From the NCBI GenBank assembly GCA_015521535.1, contig WAOA01000035.1, positions 1 through 21,215 on the forward strand: a stretch of DNA of 21,215 bases. Direction: 5' to 3'. Shown here piece after piece: positions 1 through 7,639 of the stretch. The position numbers and the translations under genes were made by a program. The notes beneath the pieces are model-generated. The model was not told where the DNA came from and did not search any database. It worked only from the letters and a program-made list of their open reading frames with translations. Source of the stretch: Candidatus Aenigmatarchaeota archaeon. Lineage in GTDB: Archaea > Aenigmatarchaeota > Aenigmatarchaeia > Aenigmatarchaeales > SZUA-1535. Within the stretch, counting starts at the first letter, position 1. Each line of letters opens with the position of its first letter.

Positions 1-229
1 GAAAATAGCAAATATCTTCCCTTACATCGCTAAATAATTCACCATTAGCATCCAATTTTATATTTTCAGATTCGCGAGATAAAATTTCGTCATGAAGAGA
101 GAGTGTATTTGGAGAAATGGATTGGAGTAAAAGAGACGAAAGCGGTGATTGAAAGAAGTCGAGAACTATTACAGGTTTTTTCTTCTTCCTTTTCAATTTT
201 TCTTTTATACTCGTTATTATTTTTTTCAT
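1..229 (-). CDS. Partial unknown protein, N-terminal 76 residues
   Basis: An open frame begins with ATG at 229-227 and stays open to the left window edge, so only the N-terminus is present. The protein starts with a strongly basic stretch (residues 1-18, mostly K and R), followed by a hydrophobic strand (PVIVLDFF, residues 19-26) and a region rich in S, L and E. I do not recognise the family. No clear ribosome binding site precedes the ATG. It is on the same strand as the glycosylase gene, 67 bases downstream of that gene's stop, so it could be a further member of the island or the first gene of the next unit. Real coding is likely because the frame is open over the full 229 bases in AT-rich DNA, but function is unknown. 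Confidence 0.5.
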   Translation of the reverse strand, partial: MKKIITSIKEKLKRKKKKPVIVLDFFQSPLSSLLLQSISPNTLSLHDEILSRESENIKLDANGELFSDVREDICYF

Positions 230-296
230 AAACTATTTTTTACACAGTAGTTCCGAAAGTTGATGGCTCCATTAACTAGATTTGAGCGGTTAAAAA

Positions 297-929
297 TTAA
301 CATTTTTGTTTTGTCTTCCACTTACAGCTGTTGGATAAAGGACAGATATCGCATCTCGGTTTCGGTTTACATATATAAATTGAGAAATCAAGTAGAGCAA
401 GACTCGCTTCTTCAAAATTTTTTCCAGAGAGAATGGACTTAGCTTTTTCCTTAATTATCGAAGTTTTTTCTGGTTTTGATGACCCGATAGATAAACCAAA
501 ATATCTACTTAAAAATCTTGATACGTTTCTATCTATTAGTGGTATTTTTTGTTTACAATATATATTCAGAAAAGCATCAGAAATGTAGTCACCTACTCCA
601 GGGAGTGAAATGAGGTCTTTTTTTGAACAAGGAACTTTTCCGTTATATTTTTCAGTCAATATCTCGCATAACTTTATGTACCTTAATGCTCTATGTTTGA
701 GACCCAATGTGTTTAAAACGGAGAGAACTTCTTTTTTATTTTTCAATACCTTTTCTGGAGAATCAAATTTTTTCGAGAATAAATCAAATAGTTTTCTTAC
801 TTGGGAGATCTTCGTTCTTTGGAGGAATATTTCGAACGAAAGTACTATAAACGCATTATTTGATGTTCTCCAGGGATGATCAAACTCGTTTTTCTTATAC
901 CATTCCATAATCCTCTTTATCACCTTCAT
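297..929 (-). CDS. Mig-like HhH-GPD T:G mismatch DNA glycosylase
   Basis: This is a 210-residue helix-hairpin-helix glycosylase of the EndoIII/MutY superfamily. The hairpin LPGVGDY lies at residues 109-115 and the catalytic Asp at 133 (PLIDRNV). The superfamily key position is Tyr115, exactly 18 residues before the Asp. Mig of Methanothermobacter has Tyr126/Asp144, whereas EndoIII has Lys and MutY has Ser there. A C-terminal iron-sulfur loop uses Cys187, 193, 196 and 202, and LLDFSIYIC matches the Mig style. From the family, the expected reaction is removal of T (or U) opposite G, repairing deaminated 5-methylcytosine. The gene begins one base gap after the NurA-like gene and has a GAGGG ribosome binding site, so it is the last clear member of the HerA-NurA transcript. 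The first cysteine spacing is x5 rather than the usual x6. A MutY assignment is less likely because of the Tyr. Confidence 0.8.
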   Translation of the reverse strand: MKVIKRIMEWYKKNEFDHPWRTSNNAFIVLSFEIFLQRTKISQVRKLFDLFSKKFDSPEKVLKNKKEVLSVLNTLGLKHRALRYIKLCEILTEKYNGKVPCSKKDLISLPGVGDYISDAFLNIYCKQKIPLIDRNVSRFLSRYFGLSIGSSKPEKTSIIKEKAKSILSGKNFEEASLALLDFSIYICKPKPRCDICPLSNSCKWKTKQKC

Positions 930-930
930 T

Positions 931-2934
931 TTATTCCCTCATTTTCGAAAATAAGAACGCTAAGAATTCATTTTTGTACATAATACAAATATCATGAGTA
1001 AACTGATGGGCTATTTTGATTGGCGCAGGAACTATTATTCTTTGATCTATTCTGTAAAAATCGTCATATATGTCCAAAATCCGAGGGTTCGAAAGTATGG
1101 ATAAAACTTTTTCTATAAGTTCAAGAACATTTCTGTAGAATTTTTTGCGATCTCTATTCTCTCTAAAAGAAAGCAAAAAAGGATACGGAATCAATATCTC
1201 ATATCTGGGGATAGAAAACATCCAAATAGGAATATCAGCTAACCTTCCTTTCCAAGAAGAATCCCAACAAAAAAATGAAACTACTGCAGCTAATTCGCAT
1301 AATTTTCCGTAAAGTTCAATATCGCCGTCATCTATATGTGAGTACCCTCTCTGGTGGCATTCTCTTTCTAACGCTTTTAATATATCATCTTTATTCCGAG
1401 TTACGCATTTTAATTTTTCTTCTATCTCACTCCTGTCGATAAATTCATTCAGTACGAGAAAGGTTGAAAGTATGCTGTTATCTTCTTTAGCGAGAAATGA
1501 AAATAGTAGTGTACAGATAATATTATCTGGTATAGCAGATTCAAAAATTAATCTCATTTCTTCTTCTTCTGTCATTTTTTCCCATATTTTGTGTTCCGAA
1601 TACTTCATATACCAAAATATTAAAGGGGATATTAAGAGAACGTGTGGTTGTTTGACCACACCGCAATATACGGTGGAACCAAGCGAAAGACCACATTTAG
1701 AAATCACGTCCAAAAATCTTCTCAAGGAATTTCTTACGTATCTTCCGTGATCACCTATATGGAGAAAATCCTCTACAACGTGTTCTAAAGGAAATATTCT
1801 CCCATCTCTAAAGATTATATCAATTTTTTTACCTTCTTCTGTTGTTATGAAGTACTCGGCTTCGTGTGAATACTGTCTGGCATCCATCGAGGCCTCTATT
1901 ATTCTTTTCCACATATCTGGCTCTCTTATATAGATTTCAGGAGAAATAAAAATTCCTTCCTCTTCAGCTTTAGTTTTAGAATACTCTTCCCATGTATCTG
2001 GCTTCGGCCGTACATCTAAAGCATCGGTTTTATATTTAGAAACATCGTAAATAGCTCCAACAGATGTAATTATCCCTATTGGTGTTCCTCGCGGATAGAA
2101 AGAAGGAATAATATCGTTAGCGGAAATATATTGGTACGAAGCATCAGTACCCACGGCTTTACATGTTTCCACTGTTTGGTATTTAAAATTCAATATAAAT
2201 TTATCCCCAAAAATCCTCGATTGGAGATGCAATTTTATTTTTTCCCAATTTGGGGTAAATTCCTCATTTTTCCCTGGTAAGACAGGCTTATAAATTTTTC
2301 TTCTTTTATCCCATTTTTTATAAAGAGTCATAAGACGTATAGGAATTCCCAAACCTCTATTGAATGTTCTTTTAAAAAACTCTTCTATCTTAGAAGCTTC
2401 TCTAACTAATCTACTTTTTTTATGGGAAATATTTTCATTGTTTATTTCCTCCAACTTTTTGTTCCATTTTTCCCATACCCATTTGATAAACTTAAAATAT
2501 AATTCAATCGGATCTTCTTCGGCAATATATTTAGCGCATTTTTTAACCATTTCTTCTATTTTATTGAAATCTGTTTCCCTTCTCAGAATCTCGATAAGAT
2601 AGTAGACCAATGTTGGTTCCTCTCTTTGTAAATTTTCCCATTCTAATCTTGACCGAGGAAGACGCGTAAATGTTATGAGTGAAGTTTGAGGATCTATCCA
2701 CCTGTAAACATCTACTCCATTTTTTCGAATTTTCGTAGCCTTCTCTTTGCGAACACATTTTTCTAACGATTTTTTAACATTATGATAAGAAACTTTCGGT
2801 GCTTCCAGAGACGGTGTTCTTCTTAATATTTCATTCAATTTTTCTTTTGTTTTTTCTATTGCTTCATTTATACTTAGTTCTTGAGATTCTCTTAATACTT
2901 CTTCGACCAATTTTGAAATGATTATCCGTTTCAT
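931..2934 (-). CDS. Long NurA-like nuclease
   Basis: A 667-residue protein, much longer than housekeeping NurA (roughly 300-450 residues). The N-terminal ~80 residues look like a winged helix (SINEAIEKTKEKL ... VSYHNVKKSLEKCV ... VYRW), followed by a charged helical stretch to about residue 250. NurA hallmarks follow in order: VGTDAS (Asp264), an IIFRDGRIFP block (Asp377), YCGVVKQPHV (about 423-432) and a C-terminal PAPIKIAHQFTHD block (about 636-648). NurA proteins are manganese-dependent 5'-3' exonucleases and endonucleases that work with the HerA hexamer in DNA end resection. Its ATG overlaps the stop of the HerA-like gene (ATGA) and a GGTGGT binding site precedes it, so the two are translationally coupled. 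The neighbours are restriction genes rather than Mre11/Rad50, which argues for a defence role. The nuclease call rests on motif reading, not alignment. Confidence 0.7.
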   Translation of the reverse strand: MKRIIISKLVEEVLRESQELSINEAIEKTKEKLNEILRRTPSLEAPKVSYHNVKKSLEKCVRKEKATKIRKNGVDVYRWIDPQTSLITFTRLPRSRLEWENLQREEPTLVYYLIEILRRETDFNKIEEMVKKCAKYIAEEDPIELYFKFIKWVWEKWNKKLEEINNENISHKKSRLVREASKIEEFFKRTFNRGLGIPIRLMTLYKKWDKRRKIYKPVLPGKNEEFTPNWEKIKLHLQSRIFGDKFILNFKYQTVETCKAVGTDASYQYISANDIIPSFYPRGTPIGIITSVGAIYDVSKYKTDALDVRPKPDTWEEYSKTKAEEEGIFISPEIYIREPDMWKRIIEASMDARQYSHEAEYFITTEEGKKIDIIFRDGRIFPLEHVVEDFLHIGDHGRYVRNSLRRFLDVISKCGLSLGSTVYCGVVKQPHVLLISPLIFWYMKYSEHKIWEKMTEEEEMRLIFESAIPDNIICTLLFSFLAKEDNSILSTFLVLNEFIDRSEIEEKLKCVTRNKDDILKALERECHQRGYSHIDDGDIELYGKLCELAAVVSFFCWDSSWKGRLADIPIWMFSIPRYEILIPYPFLLSFRENRDRKKFYRNVLELIEKVLSILSNPRILDIYDDFYRIDQRIIVPAPIKIAHQFTHDICIMYKNEFLAFLFSKMRE

Positions 2935-4376
2935 TCTACCACCATTGAGGGAGTTTCACCTCCGTGTGTTGTTCTTCTTTTTCTTATCTTTACGAGTACG
3001 GCATGACGTATACTTTCTCTGCTACCCGTCATTAAGCAAGTACCCGTTTCCAATTTAGGCAGGTTCGCGATTATTTCTTTCGGTGTATCCGAAAATACGC
3101 CTTTTAAATGCTCTAGCTGATCCTGTTCTAGTGCAAAAATAAATCTTGTATTGGTTAGCTTGATCGTTCGCTTATCTATGTCCATAGGATTTTGCGTGAT
3201 AAGTATCAAACCTATACCGATATGTCTCCCCATCCTTATCAACTCTCTTATTACCTGCGATGCTGGACTGTCCCCAGATGAAGGTATAAACATGTGGGCT
3301 TCATCTACGGAAAAGATTAAGGGAGGTATCTCCTCCTTTTGTCTCAAGGTTATAAGCTCTCTTGCTATAGCTCCAGCTATAGCCTGAATTTCCCATTGGG
3401 AATTCATTCTACAATCTATGTTTATTATTTTATTTTTTCTTATCAATTCCCTCCAATCAGTCCCTTCTCCTATTATTTTTACATCTTTTAGACTCTCCGT
3501 TCTCATCTTTACCAAATCTTTAGTTCTGGTTCTCGGATCGGTAATCTTACTACCGACTTCTTCTATCTCTTTGAGTAGTTCATCAACTCCGAATTCTGAT
3601 CTCTTCCTTTTAAGGGAAAGGAACGCCGTTCGTAAAACGTCTTGCTGCAATTCGGTTAACTTGGGCATAAGATTCAGGAGTTCACCTTCACCTAAAGAAG
3701 AAAGTCTTATAGTAATATCCCTCCCAGGGATTACGACTGTTCCTCCTAATTCCTCCGTTGCTTTGTTGTATTCTCCGTGTATATCTATATTTATCTGCGG
3801 TATTCCTATTCTTGCGAGTTCTTCCATCAAAACGCCCCTGAAGTAGCTTTTACCAGTTCCAGTACTTCCGACTATAAGTATATGGCGTGGAAGTATCCTT
3901 TCTGGATCGAGGAAAACTTTAGTTTTACTGGGATCGGCTGTTGTTCCTATAAAGATATTTTTTTCTTCTTTGGATATTCCCAACACAGAGGAAAGGAAAT
4001 CTTCGTCTATTCTGAAAACACCGCTGCCTACGCGCGCGAGTGTATGCGGTTCGAAAACTGATAATGAACCGTTACTTTTTTCTATCTCCTCTAGAACTTC
4101 GGCTATAGCTAAAGTGAACTTTCGCGGCAGATCTTCCCTGTGGGATAGCGAATCGTCTAAATTAAGTAACTCCCTCACGTGTGCCTGCTCAGGTTTCTCG
4201 TACGGATTTATTTCCCTTGCATCGGTAACCCGAACTATTAACCACCTGTCTTTTCCGATTTCTACTCTTAAAAGTTCGCCGGGAAATACCTGTTTGCCTA
4301 CAGTAAGTTTTACAGTAACTTTTCTGAAATTCGGTGTTTCTTCAAAATGTACCACCTTTCCTACTTCTTCTGTCAT
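2931..4376 (-). CDS. HerA-like hexameric DNA translocase ATPase
   Basis: This 481-residue protein has the HerA/FtsK-superfamily layout. An N-terminal beta-barrel region (about 1-140, with GKVVHFEE and FPGELLRVEIG strands) is followed by the P-loop ATPase core. Walker A is GSTGTGKS at 170-177 and Walker B is LIFSVDEAHMFIP with Asp358-Glu359. A sensor/arginine-finger region follows (IRMGRHIGIGLILITQNP, 380-397), then KLTNTRFIFALEQ. All motifs expected for ATP hydrolysis are intact. HerA pumps DNA through its ring and feeds it to NurA. Here it is first in a three-gene transcript with the NurA-like and Mig-like genes. A strong TATA element lies about 26 bases before the ATG and no Shine-Dalgarno is visible, which suggests a leaderless message. 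It differs from housekeeping HerA only by context as far as I can see. Confidence 0.85.
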   Translation of the reverse strand: MTEEVGKVVHFEETPNFRKVTVKLTVGKQVFPGELLRVEIGKDRWLIVRVTDAREINPYEKPEQAHVRELLNLDDSLSHREDLPRKFTLAIAEVLEEIEKSNGSLSVFEPHTLARVGSGVFRIDEDFLSSVLGISKEEKNIFIGTTADPSKTKVFLDPERILPRHILIVGSTGTGKSYFRGVLMEELARIGIPQINIDIHGEYNKATEELGGTVVIPGRDITIRLSSLGEGELLNLMPKLTELQQDVLRTAFLSLKRKRSEFGVDELLKEIEEVGSKITDPRTRTKDLVKMRTESLKDVKIIGEGTDWRELIRKNKIINIDCRMNSQWEIQAIAGAIARELITLRQKEEIPPLIFSVDEAHMFIPSSGDSPASQVIRELIRMGRHIGIGLILITQNPMDIDKRTIKLTNTRFIFALEQDQLEHLKGVFSDTPKEIIANLPKLETGTCLMTGSRESIRHAVLVKIRKRRTTHGGETPSMVVE

Positions 4377-4390
4377 AATTTAATTTAATA

Positions 4391-4410
4391 GTATAAAATA
4401 TATTTAAATT
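4391..4410 (-). promoter_or_regulatory. TATA promoter of the HerA-like/NurA-like/glycosylase operon
   Basis: Read on the minus strand, the 52-base gap between the m5C methyltransferase stop and the HerA-like ATG contains an AATTTAAATATATTTTATA element centred near 4403. That is about 26 bases before the ATG at 4376, the normal TATA-to-start distance in archaea, and implies a leaderless transcript. The second half of the island can therefore be transcribed separately from the restriction-modification genes upstream. Confidence 0.65.
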
Positions 4411-4428
4411 TTACGGTTTAGGTTAAAT

Positions 4429-5445
4429 TTAACCAATTAAGTTAAATATGTGTTTTGCAACGGCTTCGGCCAGTGGAGGCGGAAGGGAGTTGCCGATCTG
4501 TTTGGCTATGGAGGTAAGCGATCCATAAAAAATAAAATTATCCGGAAATCCCTGAAGTCTCGCCGCTTCCCTTGCGGTTATTGTTCGATCCTGTGTGGGA
4601 TGTATGTACCTACCCTTGCTTGCACTCAGACATCCAGAAGTAATCGTAGGTGACGGTTTATCTAACCACAACCTTCCGTAAACATCCTTGTGGCCGTTAT
4701 GATTGAGATGGCACCTCAACCAGTATTTTTTAGGAAGATCCCTTATTGATCCTCCGTCTTTAGGTATCCTTTTTATGATTTTCATTATCCTATCTGTGTG
4801 TCTAGGGGCTTTGTGATTCGGTATCCTTTTACATTCCTCTCCCGCCTTTAACGGAGGTAAACCTTTAAATGCTTCCCGAACGGTTTTATATTTTTTTACC
4901 GTCGTCGGTTCTGGTAGGGAAAGCGTTATATTTTTCAATCGCGTGGCTATAACTATTACGCGTTTTCTTATCTGCGGTACCCCAAAATCGGCAGCATTGA
5001 GTGTTCCGTATATGTATTCGTATCCCAATTTTCTTATCTCTTTCAGAAAAGTGTCGAAGTACTTTCTGTGTTTTGAGTTCAGTATTCCGGGAACATTCTC
5101 GAAAACTATAAGTTTCGGTAAAAAATATTTTACTATTTTTGAATAATACAGTACAAGCCCGTTTCTCGGATCGTCGGGTACGGAAGATCTCAATCTTGTA
5201 AATCCCTGACAAGGAGGGCACCCTATCATTACATCCAATTCACCTCTTTCCAAACCGAGGTTTGAAAGAACTTTTTTCCATTTTATCTTTCTCACATCCC
5301 CGATGATCGGTTCTACATCAAGATTGTTCTTAAAGGTATTGCACGCATCGGCATCGATGTCTATGCCTCCCACTATTTCAAAACCAGCTTTTTGAAACCC
5401 TAAGGAGGCCCCGCCGCATCCAGAGAAAATATCAAATACCTTCAT
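4429..5445 (-). CDS. dcm: Cytosine-5 DNA methyltransferase
   Basis: A C5 cytosine methyltransferase with all main motifs in order: I FSGCGGASLGF, IV GCPPCQGF with the catalytic Cys (about residue 79), VI ENVPG, VIII QIRKRVIVIA, then a target recognition region, IX AARLQGFPDNF and X IGNSLPPPLAEAV. It transfers a methyl group from SAM to C5 of cytosine in a short target that cannot be read from sequence. I chose the ATG at 5445 because GAAGGT lies 7 bases upstream and motif I then starts at residue 7, as is usual. A GTG at 5460 (five residues longer) would instead overlap the endonuclease stop as GTGA but lacks a binding site. It lies directly behind the MjaI-type endonuclease, although CTAG enzymes normally pair with an N4-cytosine methyltransferase, which is also present. 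So this is a second modification enzyme. Confidence 0.93.
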   Translation of the reverse strand: MKVFDIFSGCGGASLGFQKAGFEIVGGIDIDADACNTFKNNLDVEPIIGDVRKIKWKKVLSNLGLERGELDVMIGCPPCQGFTRLRSSVPDDPRNGLVLYYSKIVKYFLPKLIVFENVPGILNSKHRKYFDTFLKEIRKLGYEYIYGTLNAADFGVPQIRKRVIVIATRLKNITLSLPEPTTVKKYKTVREAFKGLPPLKAGEECKRIPNHKAPRHTDRIMKIIKRIPKDGGSIRDLPKKYWLRCHLNHNGHKDVYGRLWLDKPSPTITSGCLSASKGRYIHPTQDRTITAREAARLQGFPDNFIFYGSLTSIAKQIGNSLPPPLAEAVAKHIFNLIG

Positions 5446-5456
5446 TTTAACAACCT

Positions 5457-6128
5457 TCACTTTACTTCTGATAAGGCGTCTATTTCTTTTTTAATTTCGT
5501 CTATAACTTCTCTATTATAAATTACCTTTTTATCCCCCTTCTTTACGGACAAAACTATAAACACCCTTCCGCCGAATTTTTTCCTGAATTTTTCATGCGA
5601 ATTCCTGTAAGCCTCTTTCCACTTCGTGGCGAATTCTGGAGCGTGTTCGAATGTTGTGGGTTTTATCTGAAGGCCTATGTATTTGTTACCGACTTTTATG
5701 AAGAAATCCACATTATAGAGTCTGTCCCATTCATCTGGTGCGGGCTCTATTTTTACTTTCAGAATTTCCTGAAGCTGTCCGTAAATGGTCTGTTTTTCGG
5801 TAACGTATCCTTCAAATGTCCTGTTAATTACGAGATTCCGTATATACTCTATACAATCCTCTTCCGTAACCTCGTCCATCTCGGCTCTTAAAACTTCGGT
5901 AATTTTTATGTACAGAGTTTTACCCAAACTAACTAAATACTCTTTAGGGTCTAGATTGATACCTTTCCTTTTAAGGAAATCCTTAAGTTTCTGAAAATAG
6001 AATTTCTCCCAGTCAGATACTTCCTTCGGACTACACTCCCTTATCCAGGCAGAAACGGGACCTACCCTGTTCTTCTTAGTTAAACCCCATCTTCCGTTAG
6101 CTATATTTAGTATCCATTCCTTAGCCAT
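5457..6128 (-). CDS. MjaI-type restriction endonuclease (predicted CTAG specificity)
   Basis: A 223-residue protein that I recognise as the MjaI restriction endonuclease family (Pfam RE_MjaI, whose founder from Methanocaldococcus cuts CTAG). Recognisable family stretches are RWGLTKKNRVGP near the N-terminus, ITEEDCIEYIRNLVINRTFEGY-like sequence around residues 88-108, and YNVDFFIKVGNKYIGLQIKP. The last contains a PD-(D/E/Q)XK-type active site: Asp141, then Gln154-x-Lys156. The enzyme would cut unmodified double-stranded DNA in the cell. The start is well fixed: GGAGGT lies 7 bases before ATG at 6128, and the gene begins one base gap after the methyltransferase stop. Specificity is inferred from the family and from the SPPY-type methyltransferase next door. 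It has not been shown that this homologue keeps CTAG. Confidence 0.85.
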   Translation of the reverse strand: MAKEWILNIANGRWGLTKKNRVGPVSAWIRECSPKEVSDWEKFYFQKLKDFLKRKGINLDPKEYLVSLGKTLYIKITEVLRAEMDEVTEEDCIEYIRNLVINRTFEGYVTEKQTIYGQLQEILKVKIEPAPDEWDRLYNVDFFIKVGNKYIGLQIKPTTFEHAPEFATKWKEAYRNSHEKFRKKFGGRVFIVLSVKKGDKKVIYNREVIDEIKKEIDALSEVK

Positions 6129-6129
6129 T

Positions 6130-7380
6130 TTATTTACCTCCAGATTTTATTTTGATAAAATTCTTTTTATATCTAAAATCTATTTCTTCTACATCCGCAA
6201 AACCCATTTTAATCATTTCCTTGTTTATGAAAATCTTATTTTTCAGAAACACATAAGCTGGAATCTCTCCATTTTCTGGTTTAAATTTTGGATCAAACTT
6301 AAGAAACACCTGCTTACCCTTTACATATTCTTCTAAGTATTTTTTAGCTTCTTCGGATTTGCTTTTTGCAACTTTAATTCCCAATAATCTAACTACCAAC
6401 CCAGTATCCAATTCCAATTTTTCTGGAGAAAGTATTTTTTTCACCTTATACAATCTTTCGTTCTCGAAATGGAATTTTTTCGGAGAAATTAACGGTTTAG
6501 CATCTTTAATATTCGGTATGTATTCCGTGACTTCTTCAATTTTTACAGGCTCTTTTCTTTTGATTATATCTATCTGAACCTTTTTAGTCAGTGTTAAAAG
6601 GGTGTTATTGTATCCTATTTTCTTTTTTATAACGGGTAGGAATCTTTCGTTTATCTCGTATCCTACCGAATTTCTATCTAAATTAATAGCAGCTTTAACC
6701 GTCGTTCCGCTTCCCAAAAAAGGATCTAAAACAGTACTCCCCACAAAAGTGAACATTTTTATCAATCTCTTCGGTAGCTCTTCTGGAAACATAGCTTCAT
6801 GATCTATTTGCCTTTCTCCTGGAAAATTCCAGTGACCAGAGAAATATTCTTTCCATTCTTCTTTCGTAAGCTTGGATTTTTCTTTTATCTCTTTAGAAGG
6901 AGGTTTTCTTCTACCAGGTTTTTTAAAAATCAAAATAAATTCATAGTCTATCTCGATCATTCCGTTCGGTGGAAAGGGATAGGAACCCATAACCGTTGCT
7001 CCGCCTGTTGTGTGCATTGTTGTCTTCTTCTGCCATATTATCGAACCCATATAATCGAAACCGATTTTTTCGCATTGAGTTATGAATTCTGAATGAAGCG
7101 GTGCGATCTTGTACCTTCCGTAGATTATGCTCCTCAAAAACTGATCACCTATATTTATACATAATCTTGTACCTGGCTTAAGAACCCGAAAACATTCCTT
7201 CCATACTAAGTACAGACTTTTCAAATATTCGTGGAGGGACTGGCCGTAACCTATCTGACCTTCCACACCGTAGTCCTTTATATGCCAGTAAGGCGGTGAA
7301 GTTACGACTAAATCAACACTGTTATCTGGTAATTCTACCATTTTGCGGCTATCCCCTATAATTATCTTAGCGAAAATCAT
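6130..7380 (-). CDS. Beta-class N4-cytosine-type DNA methyltransferase with degenerate SNase-like C-terminal domain
   Basis: Residues 1-260 form a beta-class amino methyltransferase: motif IV VVTSPPYWHIKDYG comes first, and the SAM motif I VLDPFLGSGTTVKAA (about 217-231) comes later. The TSPPY form is typical of N4-cytosine enzymes such as those protecting CTAG, so it is the likely partner of the MjaI-type endonuclease. Residues about 310-413 resemble a thermonuclease/SNase OB fold (LYKVKKILSPEKLELDTGLVVRLLGIKV ... IPAYVFLKNKIFINKEMIKMGFADV). The catalytic Asp/Glu after RLLGI and the second Arg (replaced in GEIPAYVF) are missing, so it is probably a DNA-binding module without nuclease activity. 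I start at ATG 7380, which has GAAGGTG 5 bases upstream. A GTG at 7386 would overlap the upstream stop but sits on top of that site. Confidence 0.88.
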   Translation of the reverse strand: MIFAKIIIGDSRKMVELPDNSVDLVVTSPPYWHIKDYGVEGQIGYGQSLHEYLKSLYLVWKECFRVLKPGTRLCINIGDQFLRSIIYGRYKIAPLHSEFITQCEKIGFDYMGSIIWQKKTTMHTTGGATVMGSYPFPPNGMIEIDYEFILIFKKPGRRKPPSKEIKEKSKLTKEEWKEYFSGHWNFPGERQIDHEAMFPEELPKRLIKMFTFVGSTVLDPFLGSGTTVKAAINLDRNSVGYEINERFLPVIKKKIGYNNTLLTLTKKVQIDIIKRKEPVKIEEVTEYIPNIKDAKPLISPKKFHFENERLYKVKKILSPEKLELDTGLVVRLLGIKVAKSKSEEAKKYLEEYVKGKQVFLKFDPKFKPENGEIPAYVFLKNKIFINKEMIKMGFADVEEIDFRYKKNFIKIKSGGK

Positions 7381-7382
7381 TT

Positions 7383-7625
7383 TCACACCTTCTCATTTTT
7401 TGAAAAAGCATCTTTCTTCCACCAGATCCAAACACCTTTTCCGGGACCCACAAACTTACCCTTTATCAAACCTTCGGCCCTCAACATGGTTAATCTGTAA
7501 AATAATTTAGTTCTCGTAACATCCTTCAAACTCTTTTTAACAAATTCCTCTACCTCTTTAGTTTCAAGAGGTTCTTCAGCGTTGTTAATTACCTTCAAAA
7601 CTGCTTTCGATATTTCATCGTTCAT
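7383..7625 (-). CDS. Small winged-helix protein, possible RM controller
   Basis: An 80-residue protein with a winged-helix pattern: a helix (ISKAVLKVINNAE), a second helical pair (LETKEVEEFVKKSLKDVTRTKLFYRLTMLRAEGLI) and a wing (KGKFVGPGKGVWIWWKK). It is the first gene of the restriction-modification operon. Its stop overlaps a possible GTG of the methyltransferase, it has a GGTGGT site 4 bases before ATG, and a TATA box at 7658-7666. By position it could be a controller that delays endonuclease expression, or a DNA-binding accessory of the enzyme. Many archaeal winged-helix proteins look like this, so the regulatory role is inference. It is not related by sequence to bacterial C proteins, which are HTH_3-type. 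Confidence 0.7.
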   Translation of the reverse strand: MNDEISKAVLKVINNAEEPLETKEVEEFVKKSLKDVTRTKLFYRLTMLRAEGLIKGKFVGPGKGVWIWWKKDAFSKNEKV

Positions 7626-7639
7626 TTTACCACCATAAT

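Noticed and set aside
297..929. MutY (A:8-oxoG) or EndoIII identity for the glycosylase
   Set aside because: The catalytic-position residue is Tyr as in Mig, not Ser or Lys, and the protein lacks the MutY C-terminal domain.
3418..4383. Long plus-strand frames (142, 94 and 137 codons)
   Set aside because: They are opposite the HerA-like gene, whose motifs are intact; the serine/leucine-rich composition is typical of antisense shadows.
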